From Pedobacter sp. (GTDB taxonomy: Bacteria; Bacteroidota; Bacteroidia; Sphingobacteriales; Sphingobacteriaceae), in assembly GCA_014378705.1 (NCBI GenBank), contig JACMND010000140.1, positions 1 through 56,569 of the forward strand: DNA of 56,569 bases, read 5' to 3'. The position numbers and the translations under genes are program-made. Below, piece after piece: positions 35,782 to 45,202 of this stretch. How positions within the stretch are numbered: the stretch's first letter is position 1; the number at the start of each line of letters is the position of its first letter. The notes beneath the pieces are model-generated. The model worked only from the letters and a program-made list of their open reading frames with translations. It was not told the origin of the DNA and searched no databases.

Positions 35782-36141
35782 CTAATTATCCTTATCATTA
35801 CAAATCTCATCAGACAGGCCAATAAATTTATTAACAGCCAAATCTACTTTGGGGCCTGTAAAAATCTGTATTGTCTTAAGTAAGGTTTTAATTTGTAAGC
35901 TGCTGTAAACCAGGCAAAATTTACCTTGTCCGCCTGTTGCTTCACCAATTCCATCGGCAGCAACTTCAAGTTGATCCAACCGTTTATCAATTTTTTTACC
36001 AGTTATTAATTTCACCAGGCTTAATGCCGGCTTAATAGTTCCCTGCCAGATCAGGGAAAATTGCTCAATTGAATTTTCAGATTTCTCTGCATTGTTTAAA
36101 ACTTCTGTAACGTTCGATTCGATTTCCTGTTTAGTCATCAT
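35782..36141 (-). CDS. Small protein of unknown function, first gene of the minus-strand cluster
   Basis: 119 residues, no signal peptide. An acidic helical N-terminus (KQEIESNVTEVLNNAEKSENSIEQF) precedes a stretch with three Lys-Leu-rich helices (LSLVKLITGKKIDKRLDQLEVAADGIGEATGGQGKF). No domain was recognised. A gap of 128 bp separates it from the membrane protein gene, so it may be co-transcribed or independent. The divergent region to 36348 is very AT-rich and probably holds promoters for both directions. Confidence 0.6.
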   Translation of the reverse strand: MMTKQEIESNVTEVLNNAEKSENSIEQFSLIWQGTIKPALSLVKLITGKKIDKRLDQLEVAADGIGEATGGQGKFCLVYSSLQIKTLLKTIQIFTGPKVDLAVNKFIGLSDEICNDKDN

Positions 36142-36353
36142 AACGGTTAAGAAGTTAGGTTACTTAAATTTAAATATCTAAATCCGAATAGACAATAGCT
36201 ATTATTAAATATTTTTAATTTTATCGTTGCTACTAAATATTTAAATACCTTTTAATTATTTAAGTAACCTTTCTTAAATTATAAATAAAATTTAAGATTA
36301 TTAATAACTAAAAAAAGTATGAAATTTAGCTAATTTTTTTAGCAAATTTGTAT

Positions 36354-37427
36354 GTGTCAGACATCCAACATTCAGAATTTTTTAAAGGCAGAGGAGCTCA
36401 GATTAATTCTACAAACAAATTTTTAAAAGCTGGTTATGAAACTCTTCATCCGGAAGGGCTTGATGAAGCTTTCCTAATTAATTCAACAACACAGCTTTAT
36501 CAAGAACATCCCAAAAACATAGTAAGCATCTCCAACAGTCCTGATCTACCTTTTATGCATTCCATAAATCCATATCAGGGGTGTGAGCATGGCTGCGTAT
36601 ATTGTTACGCCCGTAATTCCCATGAATATTATGGCTTTAGCGCAGGTTTAGATTTTGAAAGAAAAATAATTGTAAAAAAACAAGCGCCTCAATTACTGGA
36701 GAAATACTTTAATAAGAAGAATTATAAAGTTGTGCCTATTATGTTGTCCGGAAATACAGATTGTTACCAACCAATAGAACGAAAATTGAAAATAACCAGA
36801 GAACTATTGAAAGTTTTTTTAAAATATAAACACCCGGTTAGTTTGATAAGTAAAAACAATTTAATGCTTAGGGATATAGATATTTTGGCTGAACTGGCCA
36901 AAGAAGATCTTGTTCATATTTCTATAACCTTAAATTCTTTAAATGAAGACCTTCGCCTTAAACTGGAACCCCGAACAGTAACGGGTAAAAGCAGGTTAAA
37001 ACTTATTGAAAAGCTGTCATCTAAAAATATTCCAGTCAGACTAATGCTCTCCCCCATTATTCCTGGTTTGAATAGTGATGAAATACCCTCGGTAATTAAG
37101 TTTGCAGCAGAAGCAGGAGCAATGGATGCATCTTATACTTTGGTAAGATTGAACGGCTCTGTAGCAGAAATTTTTAAAGACTGGATTCATAAATCATTTC
37201 CACAGCAGGCATCAAAGGTTTTGCACCTGATTGCTGAATGCCACCAAGGTAAGTTAAACGATAGCAGATTTGGATTTAGGATACATGGCGACGGTCATAT
37301 TGCAGATAGTATTAATCAATTATTTAAAGTATCTGTAAAAAAGTATTTAAGTGGAAGGTCTCTAAAGCCATTTAACCTTACTGCTTTTAAGTCAACGGCA
37401 GACAAACAACTAAAAATGTTCGGCTAG
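36354..37427 (+). CDS. PA0069-family radical SAM protein (alternative start TTG at 36348)
   Basis: 357 residues from the GTG at 36354 (359 from TTG 36348; the start is uncertain because no ATG is in frame near the N-terminus). NPYQGCEHGCVYCYARN holds the radical SAM CX3CX2C cluster ligands. The segment HEYYGFSAGLDFERKI and MLSGNTDCYQPIERKLKITR are typical of the PA0069/Rv2578c group, the C-terminus of which lacks extra Fe-S sites. The function of this group is unknown. It is divergent from the small-protein gene at 36141 and is followed by the KASIII-like gene, which has its own promoter. Confidence 0.85.
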   Translation: MSDIQHSEFFKGRGAQINSTNKFLKAGYETLHPEGLDEAFLINSTTQLYQEHPKNIVSISNSPDLPFMHSINPYQGCEHGCVYCYARNSHEYYGFSAGLDFERKIIVKKQAPQLLEKYFNKKNYKVVPIMLSGNTDCYQPIERKLKITRELLKVFLKYKHPVSLISKNNLMLRDIDILAELAKEDLVHISITLNSLNEDLRLKLEPRTVTGKSRLKLIEKLSSKNIPVRLMLSPIIPGLNSDEIPSVIKFAAEAGAMDASYTLVRLNGSVAEIFKDWIHKSFPQQASKVLHLIAECHQGKLNDSRFGFRIHGDGHIADSINQLFKVSVKKYLSGRSLKPFNLTAFKSTADKQLKMFG

Positions 37428-37432
37428 AGCTT

Positions 37433-37463
37433 TTTGCGCAAATCTAAAAATCTTGTATATTTG
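37433..37463 (+). promoter_or_regulatory. Bacteroidota promoter for the KASIII-like gene
   Basis: TTTG at 37433-37436 (-33 box), a 19-bp spacer, and TATATTTG at 37456-37463 (-7 box) form a full match to the Bacteroidota sigma consensus. It begins 6 bp after the radical SAM stop, so the KASIII-like gene is transcribed on its own. The expected transcription start is near 37470, 33 bp ahead of the ATG. Confidence 0.7.
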
Positions 37464-37502
37464 AACATTAAACCATAATAGTATTTAGTTCAAAAACACT
37501 GC

Positions 37503-38576
37503 ATGAGCTCTAATATCAAATCAGTAATTATTGGAACAGGTAGTTTTATACCTGAAAACATTATACCGAACCAACATTTTATTAATCATAAATTCTTTGA
37601 GCTTGATGGCCGGTTAATTACCCGGGAGAACCTTGATGTTATATCAAAGTTTAAAGATATAACCGAAATTGAAGAAAGACGTTATGCCGATAAAGAACAT
37701 TCTGCCTCCGACCTTGGCTATTTTGCAGCAAAAAAAGCTTTGGAATCTTCTGGAGTTGACCCAGAAACATTAGATTATATTATTGTAGCTCATAATTTTG
37801 GCGACATCGCACATGGCGTAACAAGAAATAATGTAATTCCAACTTTAGGTGCGAGAATTAAACATAAACTGGAAATTAAAAATCCGAATTGTGTGGTTTA
37901 CGATCTTCCTTTTGGTTGCCCTGGCTGGTTGCAGGGAATTATTCAGGGCGACTATTTTATAAAGTCCGGCGATGCTAAACGCGTTCTGGTTATCGGAACC
38001 GAAACTCTTTCAAGGGTTACAGACCCGCATGACCGGGATAGCATGATTTACGCTGATGGTGCAGGAGCTACAATTTTAGAAGCACAAATGGGTGATAGAG
38101 GTATTTTATCTCACAAAACACAATCTCATACCTATTCTGAAGCTTACTACTTATTTTCTGGCAAATCCAGTAACCCAGAGTTTACAGGTGAAGATTTCTT
38201 TATAAAAATGCAGGGCCGTAAAATTTACGAGTATGCGATTACAAATGTTCCGCTTGTTATAAAACTGGCTTTAGAAAAATCAGGCAAATCAATACATGAT
38301 GTTACAAAGGTTTTAGTACATCAGGCTAATGGCAAAATGGACGAAGCAATCTTAAAGCGGCTTTTTAAGCTATATGAGATTTCAACGATACCAAACGGCA
38401 TTATGCCAATGACGATCTCTAAATTTGGGAACAGTTCTGTGGCCACTATACCGACTTTACTTGACTTAATTTTAAAAGATCAATTTCCTGAGCAAAAAAT
38501 AAACTCCGGGGATCTGATTATTTTTGCCTCCGTTGGTGCCGGAATGAACATAAACGCGATGGTTTATCAATTTTGA
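37503..38576 (+). CDS. Beta-ketoacyl-ACP synthase III-like protein
   Basis: 357 residues of the thiolase fold. Catalytic residues: Cys139 (FGCPGWLQG), His272 (VLVHQANGK) and Asn309 (KFGNSSVATIP), as in FabH. The sequence around Cys139 differs from the ACAGF of housekeeping FabH, and the protein is about 30 residues longer. It may therefore be a specialised KASIII (for example acyl-CoA primed secondary lipid or pigment synthesis) and not the primary fabH. No fatty-acid genes are adjacent. It ends 50 bp before a strong bidirectional terminator. Confidence 0.85.
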   Translation: MSSNIKSVIIGTGSFIPENIIPNQHFINHKFFELDGRLITRENLDVISKFKDITEIEERRYADKEHSASDLGYFAAKKALESSGVDPETLDYIIVAHNFGDIAHGVTRNNVIPTLGARIKHKLEIKNPNCVVYDLPFGCPGWLQGIIQGDYFIKSGDAKRVLVIGTETLSRVTDPHDRDSMIYADGAGATILEAQMGDRGILSHKTQSHTYSEAYYLFSGKSSNPEFTGEDFFIKMQGRKIYEYAITNVPLVIKLALEKSGKSIHDVTKVLVHQANGKMDEAILKRLFKLYEISTIPNGIMPMTISKFGNSSVATIPTLLDLILKDQFPEQKINSGDLIIFASVGAGMNINAMVYQF

Positions 38577-38625
38577 TCTAAAATAGTTTAAATCCCTTTA
38601 ACTATACTCAAAGTTACCTGGTAAT

Positions 38626-38650
38626 AAAAAAGCGGCTAAGCCGCTTTTTT
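38626..38650. terminator. Bidirectional intrinsic terminator
   Basis: The arms at 38626-38637 and 38639-38650 are perfect 12-bp complements containing AGCGGCT/AGCCGCT, with A-runs and T-runs on both sides, so it works in both directions. It separates the convergent KASIII-like gene and zinc-ribbon gene. Confidence 0.9.
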
Positions 38651-38663
38651 ATTTTAAACTACT

Positions 38664-39422
38664 TTATTGACTTATTGCTTCCTGCGGTTCTTCACCTAAA
38701 ACAAAACCTTCATCAACTAATATTCTTCCACAATGCTCACAAACTATAATTTTTTTACGCTGACGGATATCTAATTGTCTTTGGGGTGGAATTTGATTAA
38801 AACAACCTGAGCAAGAATCACGCTGAATGGTAACTACAGCTAAGCCGTTTTTGGTATTGTTACGTAAACGATTGTAAGCAATAAGTAAGCGTTCGTCTGT
38901 TTTTGTTTGCGATTCAGAAGCCTTTTCTAATAGTACCGCTTCTTCTTTTTCAGTCTCAGCCGTTATGGTATCTAACTCAGATTTCTTAGTTTCCAAGTCA
39001 TTCTTACGGGAAGCAAGATCAGCAAGGGTTTTTTCATAACCTTCTGTTCTGTTGCTTATTTCAAAGGTAAATTCTTTGATTTTTTTTTCTGAAACTTGAA
39101 CCTCTAAGCCCTGAATTTCTACTTCTTTAGTGATGGCGTCGTACTCCCGATTGTTTTTTACGTCGTTTAATTGAGTTTCGTACTTTTTTGTAGCCGCTAA
39201 AGCTTCCTTGATCATGTTTTTACGATTCACTATTGAATCTTCCAAATCATCTAACTCCGCTTTTATTTTTTGAATTCGAGTTTCAAGGCCTGCAACTTCA
39301 TCTTCAAGATCCAAAACTTCCATTGGAAGGTCGCCACGAATCTGACGTATTTTGTCAATTTGAGTATGAATTGTTTGTAGCTCAAACAGAGCTCTTAATT
39401 TATGTTCTACGGTTTGTTCCAT
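38664..39422 (-). CDS. C4-type zinc-ribbon coiled-coil protein
   Basis: 252 residues from the ATG at 39422. Residues about 1-170 are a long coiled coil (Lys/Glu-rich, e.g. EDLEDEVAGLETRIQKIKAELDDL). The C-terminus is a zinc ribbon with CSGCFNQIPPQ and CEHCGRILV. The family (DUF164/zf-RING_7) is conserved beside Nif3 in Bacteroidota and many other bacteria. The function is not settled; a nucleic-acid-binding role is suspected. Its ATG overlaps the nif3 stop as TGATG, so translation is coupled to that gene. Confidence 0.85.
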   Translation of the reverse strand: MEQTVEHKLRALFELQTIHTQIDKIRQIRGDLPMEVLDLEDEVAGLETRIQKIKAELDDLEDSIVNRKNMIKEALAATKKYETQLNDVKNNREYDAITKEVEIQGLEVQVSEKKIKEFTFEISNRTEGYEKTLADLASRKNDLETKKSELDTITAETEKEEAVLLEKASESQTKTDERLLIAYNRLRNNTKNGLAVVTIQRDSCSGCFNQIPPQRQLDIRQRKKIIVCEHCGRILVDEGFVLGEEPQEAISQ

Positions 39423-40519
39423 CAAATCAGATATTTTATGGGGTTTGTATTTTGTTTTGTTAAATGGAGCGCAAATTTAGGAAATTTTTTTGATATTGAT
39501 TCCTGCAAAAGTTCTTGTGTAAACTGCTCACTTTCAAAGTGCCCAATATCCGCAATAATGATTTTTTTCTCAGCCTCAAAAAATTCGTGATATTTAAGAT
39601 CCGAAGTAATAAAAATATCAGCTCCAGCCGTGATTGCCTTTTGTAACAGAAATCCTCCCGATCCACCACATACTGCCACTCGCTTAATTTTCTTATTTAA
39701 AAGGGATGTATGTTTGATTACAGCACACTTAAATATTAATTTAATGTGGTTTAGAAAATCCGTTTCACTCATTTCATGTTCGAGATTTCCGATCATTCCA
39801 GAACCGACTTCAGAAAAATTATTAGCTAAAGAATAAAGGTCGAACGCAACTTCCTCATATGGGTGCGCCTGATGAAGAGCTGCTAAAACCTGTTGTTCTT
39901 TATAATCTGGTAAGATTACTTCTATACGCGTCTCTTTTTCTACGTGTCTGAGTCCTTTATTACCAAGATAAGGGCTTGCGTTCTCGCCCGCAAGATATGT
40001 TCCGTTACCATCAACGTTAAAACTGCATTCAGAATAGTTGCCAATATTGCCTGCACCGGCATTAAAAAGCTCCGTTCTTAAATGTTCTGCATGGGACAGA
40101 GGAACATAGGTAACCAGCTTTTTGAGCAAATTTCTTTTTGAATGCAGAATGTTGCAATTTTTTAAACCTATAATCTCGCAAATTTTAGAATTGACACCAT
40201 TTAACACATTGTCAAAATTTGTGTGAATGGCATATAAAGCAATTTCATGTTTAATGGCTTTAATTACCACTCGTTCTACATTATTGCTTCCGGTAAGATT
40301 TTTTAAGCCTTTAAAAACAATCGGATGATGCGAAATAACCAGATTGCAACCTCTGGAAATTGCTTCGTCAACAACTTCTTCTGTGCAATCCAATGAAATT
40401 AACGCACTGGTTATTTCAATTTCCGGACTGCCGACCAGTAATCCCGAATTGTCGTAATCCTCCTGGTAACACAATGGCGCAATGGATTCTAAAAAAGTGG
40501 CCAGTTCCTTGATCAGCAT
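39422..40519 (-). CDS. Nif3-like dinuclear metal centre protein (DUF34 / GTP cyclohydrolase I type 2 homologue)
   Basis: 365 residues, the long form with a PII-like insert in the middle. N-terminal LAPLCYQEDYDNSGLLVGSPE and VISHHPIVFKGLKNL hold the metal-binding His residues, and the C-terminal half has VAVCGGSGGFLLQKAITAGADIFITSDLKYHEFFEAEKKIIIADIGHFESEQFT with the second set. Family members are hexameric toroids; the role is unknown despite frequent mis-annotation as GTP cyclohydrolase. It is translationally coupled to the zinc-ribbon gene. Confidence 0.92.
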   Translation of the reverse strand: MLIKELATFLESIAPLCYQEDYDNSGLLVGSPEIEITSALISLDCTEEVVDEAISRGCNLVISHHPIVFKGLKNLTGSNNVERVVIKAIKHEIALYAIHTNFDNVLNGVNSKICEIIGLKNCNILHSKRNLLKKLVTYVPLSHAEHLRTELFNAGAGNIGNYSECSFNVDGNGTYLAGENASPYLGNKGLRHVEKETRIEVILPDYKEQQVLAALHQAHPYEEVAFDLYSLANNFSEVGSGMIGNLEHEMSETDFLNHIKLIFKCAVIKHTSLLNKKIKRVAVCGGSGGFLLQKAITAGADIFITSDLKYHEFFEAEKKIIIADIGHFESEQFTQELLQESISKKFPKFALHLTKQNTNPIKYLI

Positions 40520-40565
40520 TACAAGAAAAGTATAATGAAATATTTAATTAAAATGGATAACGCTT

Positions 40566-40937
40566 TTATCTTGAAGCACTATTCATAGAGTGAATCATCT
40601 GAGCGCATTCATAAGCCATCTTTTGATTGTAATCTGATGTTAAAGATTTAAAATTAACTAAATCAACGATTGTGCCAACCAGACATAAACCCCCGGTAAA
40701 AAAATACAAAATTCCCATCCCTATCTGACCAAGTATAAACCGTTGTACCCCTGCAATAATCACAAAGCCTAAAAGCGTAAATAATAAAATATCCTGTGGA
40801 TCTTTTCTTTTCCCTGAATAAAATACAATGAAAGATTTTGCCTGTTCTTCATTCATATTCTTCATCACTTGTTCCAGATAGAGAAGTTCACTAGGAGTTA
40901 CTCCCCTTAAATTCATTACTAAATTTTGGTAGGTCAT
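40566..40937 (-). CDS. TM2 domain protein
   Basis: 123 residues. Two membrane helices (about 51-67 and 75-93) separated by a short turn, with an acidic patch around the second helix: the TM2 pattern (LLGFVIIAGVQRFILGQIGMGILYFFTGGLCLVGTIVDLV). The N-terminus is a helical cytoplasmic region. It overlaps the upstream DUF2752 gene by 47 bases, which suggests tightly linked expression. Function unknown. Confidence 0.85.
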   Translation of the reverse strand: MTYQNLVMNLRGVTPSELLYLEQVMKNMNEEQAKSFIVFYSGKRKDPQDILLFTLLGFVIIAGVQRFILGQIGMGILYFFTGGLCLVGTIVDLVNFKSLTSDYNQKMAYECAQMIHSMNSASR

Positions 40938-41229
40938 GTTTAAAGTGGCTGAGATTATAATTTACAAGAAATATAGTGAATAAGTTCCAAATGCGATTTA
41001 GGAGGATTAAAAGCGCCGGAATACCGAACCAGTGCTGTTTAATAGAGATAGAAAATTCTAAATGAATTAATGAAATTAATGCCCTCCCAAGACCACAGCC
41101 GGGACACCAAGCTAATTTTAAAAGATTAAAAGGGCATATTGTATAATGGTGCGAAGCTGGGTTACTAAATGCCAAAACTGTAATTACTGTAATCCATGCT
41201 AATAATTCCAGTGGAAACCTTGGTTTCAT
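40891..41229 (-). CDS. DUF2752 membrane protein
   Basis: 112 residues. Three helices, with the DUF2752 signature CPFNLLKLAWCPGCGLGRALISLIHLE. The three Cys residues (CP...CPGCG) are characteristic of the family. Its start overlaps the DUF4199 stop by one base (TAATG), and its end overlaps the TM2 gene, so three genes make a single coupled unit. Function unknown. Confidence 0.88.
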   Translation of the reverse strand: MKPRFPLELLAWITVITVLAFSNPASHHYTICPFNLLKLAWCPGCGLGRALISLIHLEFSISIKQHWFGIPALLILLNRIWNLFTIFLVNYNLSHFKHDLPKFSNEFKGSNS

Positions 41230-41639
41230 TACAAATACTTTTGTTTATTCATTAACGATATTGAAATGGCCAGGTTAAATAAAATTCCAACAATTCCGGC
41301 TCCACCAATCCGGCCCATGTAATCTGTATTGAGTACAGATGGAGAATATTGGACATACACTACCGCACAAAACGCGGCAATTACACCCCCAACTATCATA
41401 ATTTTAAAGCCTTCAAATAAACCTTCAAAAAACTCCATCTTTCCACCATTTATATTATCCCTGAAATTTTTAATTCCAAAAAACAATCCTATAAACGGAA
41501 TTAAGATAGATGCATACTCTAACAAGGCAAAATTCCCATTTCCCTGGCTGGTTTCATAAACTCCCGCAAGATGAAGAATGAGTATCCAGATACCACTTAA
41601 AATGCCAATAATCAGTCCGAATTTTATTGCGTTTCCCAT
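41229..41639 (-). CDS. DUF4199 membrane protein
   Basis: 136 residues with four helices and the family's central GIKNFRDNINGGKMEFFEGLFEGFKIM pattern. It is a common Bacteroidota membrane protein. First gene of a three-gene overlapping unit (DUF4199, DUF2752, TM2). It is divergent from mfd across 151 bp. Function unknown. Confidence 0.85.
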   Translation of the reverse strand: MGNAIKFGLIIGILSGIWILILHLAGVYETSQGNGNFALLEYASILIPFIGLFFGIKNFRDNINGGKMEFFEGLFEGFKIMIVGGVIAAFCAVVYVQYSPSVLNTDYMGRIGGAGIVGILFNLAISISLMNKQKYL

Positions 41640-41765
41640 TAGTTAAAGTATAAAATCAAATGTTATTTTAGGTTAAATATCAAGTTTAAAGGTAAATATT
41701 TCTTACAGAAATATGCCATCGGCTTTTATTTTAAAGGTATTTAACAGCTTTCTTTATCGTTAATG

Positions 41766-41773
41766 TATATTTG
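41766..41773 (+). promoter_or_regulatory. Bacteroidota -7 box upstream of mfd
   Basis: TATATTTG matches TAnnTTTG exactly, 18 bp ahead of the GTG start at 41791. The predicted transcription start is near 41780. No good TTTG is present at the -33 position. Confidence 0.5.
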
Positions 41774-41790
41774 CCTCGTAATTTTTAACA

Positions 41791-44700
41791 GTGAACATTC
41801 GGGATTTATTAAACCTTTACAAGTCAGATCATCGGGTTGATCATTTGGCTAAAGCATTAAATTCAAATAAGAATTTACGTATTCACTTAAAGGGGCTCGT
41901 TGGGTCAAGTGACAGTATTATCTCAGCGGCACTTTATCTCTTGCAGCAAAGGCACATGGTATATGTGATGCCTGACAGAGAAGAGGCTGCCTATTTTTTA
42001 AGCGATCTGGAAAATCTTCTAGATAAGGAACTTTTATTTTTTCCCTCCTCCTACAGAAAATCATTTGATTTTACGCTTACAGACAGCGGAAATATATTGC
42101 AACGTGCAGAAGTTTTAAATGAATTAAATCATAGTTCAGAGTTCGGAAAGATTATCGTTACTTATCCGGAAGCACTGGCTGAAAAAGTAATTGACCGACA
42201 GGCTTTAGAAAAAAATACGCTAGAAATTTCTACAGGAAACAAGCTTGGGATTGACTTTATAAATGAGTTTTTAATTGAATATGATTTTAATCGCGTTGAT
42301 TTTGTTTATGAACCCGGGCAGTTTTCAATCCGTGGAGGAATTGTAGATATTTTTTCTTTTTCTCATGATCTGCCGTACCGCATAGAATTTTTTGCAGATT
42401 TTATTGAAAGTATCAGAACGTTTGAAATTGAAGATCAGCTTTCAGTAAAACAGGTCAAAAGCATCACAATAGTACCTAACGTACAATCAAAATTTTTAAC
42501 AGAAAATAATATTTCGTTGCTGGAATACATAGATCCTGACACGGTGATATGGTTTAAAGACGTACAATTTTCATTTGATGTAATTAAAGAGGGTTACAAA
42601 AAAGCACGCGAATTTTGGAAAGCACTTCCACAGGAAGATAAGCAGCAAAATTCTCACTGGATAGATCCAAAATTTAATTTTACTGACGAGAAGCTGATCG
42701 CTGACCAGTTGGGTGAGTTTTCAATAATTGAGTTTGGGAAACAGTTTTTTTATACTTCCAATGAAAATATAGGTTTTGATATTAAACCTCAGCCATCTTT
42801 CAATAAAGATTTTAATTTACTGATACATAATATTAAACAAAACGAGGATCAAAAAATAGAAAATTTTATTTTTACTGATTCAACTAAACAGATTGAGCGT
42901 CTTTATTCCATATTTGATGATATAGATAAATCGGTAAAATTTACACCGGTTCATTTATCATTGCGGGAAGGATTTGTTGATTTTGGCCAAAAGTTAGCCT
43001 GCTATACCGATCATCAAATTTTTGATCGTTATTACAAGTACAAACTTAAAAAAGGGTATGTGCGCTCTCAAGCAATCACACTTAAAGAACTTCGCGACTT
43101 AAAACCAGGTGATTATATTACCCACATAGACCATGGAATAGGCAAATACGCTGGGCTTGAAAAAGTGGAAGTAAACGCAAAAACGCAAGAAATGATACGG
43201 CTGGTTTATGCTGATAATGATCTGCTTTATGTAAATATTAATTCGCTTAACCGCATCTCCAAATACTCCGGCAAAGATGGCGCAACCCCAAAAATGAATA
43301 AGCTGGGAACCGATGTATGGGATAAATTAAAGAAAACTACTAAAAAAAAAGTTAAAGATATCGCCCGGGATTTAATTAAGCTTTACGCTAAACGCAAATC
43401 ACAAACCGGAAACGCTTTTTATCCTGATACTTATCTTCAAACAGAACTGGAGGCCTCTTTTATTTACGAAGACACCCCGGATCAGGTTAAAGCCACCGCC
43501 GATGTTAAAAAGGATATGGAATCACCGCATCCGATGGACCGTCTGGTTTGCGGTGATGTAGGTTTCGGCAAAACTGAAATTGCTATCAGAGCGGCTTTTA
43601 AGGCTGTGGCCGATAGCAAACAGGTAGCCATCTTGGTTCCTACAACTATTCTCGCTCTTCAGCATTTTAAAACATTCTCATCGCGATTAGCAGATTTCCC
43701 CTGCAACATTGATTACATAAACCGCTTTAAATCAAGCAAACAAATTAAAGAAACCCTTCAAAAACTTGCCGAAGGCAAAGTGGACATCATTATTGGAACA
43801 CATCGTATTGTGAGTAAAGATGTAAAGTTTAAAGATCTTGGCTTGTTAATTATAGATGAAGAGCAGAAATTTGGTGTAAGTGTAAAAGAAAAGTTAAAGC
43901 AGTTTCGGATAAATGTAGATACACTGACTTTAACCGCCACGCCTATCCCAAGAACGCTGCATTTCTCGTTAATGGGGGCTCGCGACCTAAGCATTATCAG
44001 CACGCCGCCACCAAACCGGCAACCTGTTCAAACTGAACTTCATGTTTTTAATGAAAAATTAATTAAGGAGGCTGTAGAATTTGAAATTGACCGTGGCGGA
44101 CAGATCTTTTTTATTCATAACCGGGTTCAGGATTTAATGCAGTTGGGTGGATTAATTTTAAAACTAGTTCCGAAAGCAAAAATAGGAATTGCACACGGAC
44201 AGTTAGAGGGTGATGCGCTGGAAGACGTGATGATGAAATTTGTAAGCGGAGAATATGATGTTCTGGTTGCCACTACGATCATTGAATCAGGTTTAGATAT
44301 TGCCAATGCAAATACAATTTTGATCAATCATGCACACATGTTTGGCCTGAGTGATCTTCATCAAATGCGGGGAAGAGTAGGCCGATCTAACAAAAAAGCA
44401 TATTGTTATCTGCTAAGTCCACCACTTTCTACGTTAACCAGCGAGGCCAGAAAACGCCTGAGTGCGATAGAAGAATTTTCTGATTTAGGAAGCGGTTTTA
44501 ATGTTGCCATGCGTGATCTGGATATCCGCGGAAGCGGAAACCTTTTAGGGGCAGAACAAAGTGGTTTCATTGCCGAAATAGGCTTTGAGATGTATCATAA
44601 AATTTTGGATGAAGCCATTCAGGAACTGAAGGATGACGAGTTTAAAGATTTGTTTACAGATGAAAAACCCCGGCCATTTATTTCTTTTACGCAAGTAGAT

Positions 44701-45153
44701 ACGGACCTTGAAGTTTTGATTCCGGATGAATATGTTACTAATATCGGGGAGCGATATAATTTATATACAGAGCTTTCTAAGCTGGAAGACGAAGCACAAC
44801 TGGCACGTTTTGAACAGCAGCTTATAGACCGGTTTGGCCCGATACCTCCGCCTGTTTATGAGTTATTAAATACCTGGCGTCTTCAATGGCTAGGTAAAAT
44901 GATCGGTTTTGAAAAAATATCATTAAAGAAAAATACTTTAAAAGGATATTTTATTACGAATCAGCAATCCACATATTTTGAATCAGAGCAGTTTAATAGA
45001 GTCTTGCAGTTTGTGCAGGCTCATCCACGAATTTGCAATTTGAGAGAGGTTAAAAAGTCACTTAGGCTGGCTGTGGAACATGTTGGATCAGTGGAAAACG
45101 CAATTGAAATTTTACAGGAAATTGCTGTGCCTGTTACTGAAGTCTCCGTATAA
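41791..45153 (+). CDS. mfd: Transcription-repair coupling factor Mfd, GTG start
   Basis: 1120 residues with the full Mfd layout: UvrB-like N-terminal modules, the RNA-polymerase-interacting domain (KPGDYITHIDHGIGKYAG, about 450), superfamily 2 translocase with Walker A GDVGFGKT (588-595) and DEEQ (689-692), LTATPIPRTLH, the TRG region (FIHNRVQDLMQLG and later ESGLDIANANTILI, QMRGRVGRSNKKAYCY), and the C-terminal regulatory domain. Mfd pushes stalled RNA polymerase off lesions and recruits UvrA. The start GTG is preceded by a -7 box and no in-frame ATG is near. It is convergent with the TonB-like gene. Confidence 0.97.
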   Translation: MNIRDLLNLYKSDHRVDHLAKALNSNKNLRIHLKGLVGSSDSIISAALYLLQQRHMVYVMPDREEAAYFLSDLENLLDKELLFFPSSYRKSFDFTLTDSGNILQRAEVLNELNHSSEFGKIIVTYPEALAEKVIDRQALEKNTLEISTGNKLGIDFINEFLIEYDFNRVDFVYEPGQFSIRGGIVDIFSFSHDLPYRIEFFADFIESIRTFEIEDQLSVKQVKSITIVPNVQSKFLTENNISLLEYIDPDTVIWFKDVQFSFDVIKEGYKKAREFWKALPQEDKQQNSHWIDPKFNFTDEKLIADQLGEFSIIEFGKQFFYTSNENIGFDIKPQPSFNKDFNLLIHNIKQNEDQKIENFIFTDSTKQIERLYSIFDDIDKSVKFTPVHLSLREGFVDFGQKLACYTDHQIFDRYYKYKLKKGYVRSQAITLKELRDLKPGDYITHIDHGIGKYAGLEKVEVNAKTQEMIRLVYADNDLLYVNINSLNRISKYSGKDGATPKMNKLGTDVWDKLKKTTKKKVKDIARDLIKLYAKRKSQTGNAFYPDTYLQTELEASFIYEDTPDQVKATADVKKDMESPHPMDRLVCGDVGFGKTEIAIRAAFKAVADSKQVAILVPTTILALQHFKTFSSRLADFPCNIDYINRFKSSKQIKETLQKLAEGKVDIIIGTHRIVSKDVKFKDLGLLIIDEEQKFGVSVKEKLKQFRINVDTLTLTATPIPRTLHFSLMGARDLSIISTPPPNRQPVQTELHVFNEKLIKEAVEFEIDRGGQIFFIHNRVQDLMQLGGLILKLVPKAKIGIAHGQLEGDALEDVMMKFVSGEYDVLVATTIIESGLDIANANTILINHAHMFGLSDLHQMRGRVGRSNKKAYCYLLSPPLSTLTSEARKRLSAIEEFSDLGSGFNVAMRDLDIRGSGNLLGAEQSGFIAEIGFEMYHKILDEAIQELKDDEFKDLFTDEKPRPFISFTQVDTDLEVLIPDEYVTNIGERYNLYTELSKLEDEAQLARFEQQLIDRFGPIPPPVYELLNTWRLQWLGKMIGFEKISLKKNTLKGYFITNQQSTYFESEQFNRVLQFVQAHPRICNLREVKKSLRLAVEHVGSVENAIEILQEIAVPVTEVSV

Positions 45154-45202
45154 AATAAATATACCGGAACAGGCTGAACATTTTTCTTTTAAAATACCCC
45201 AG

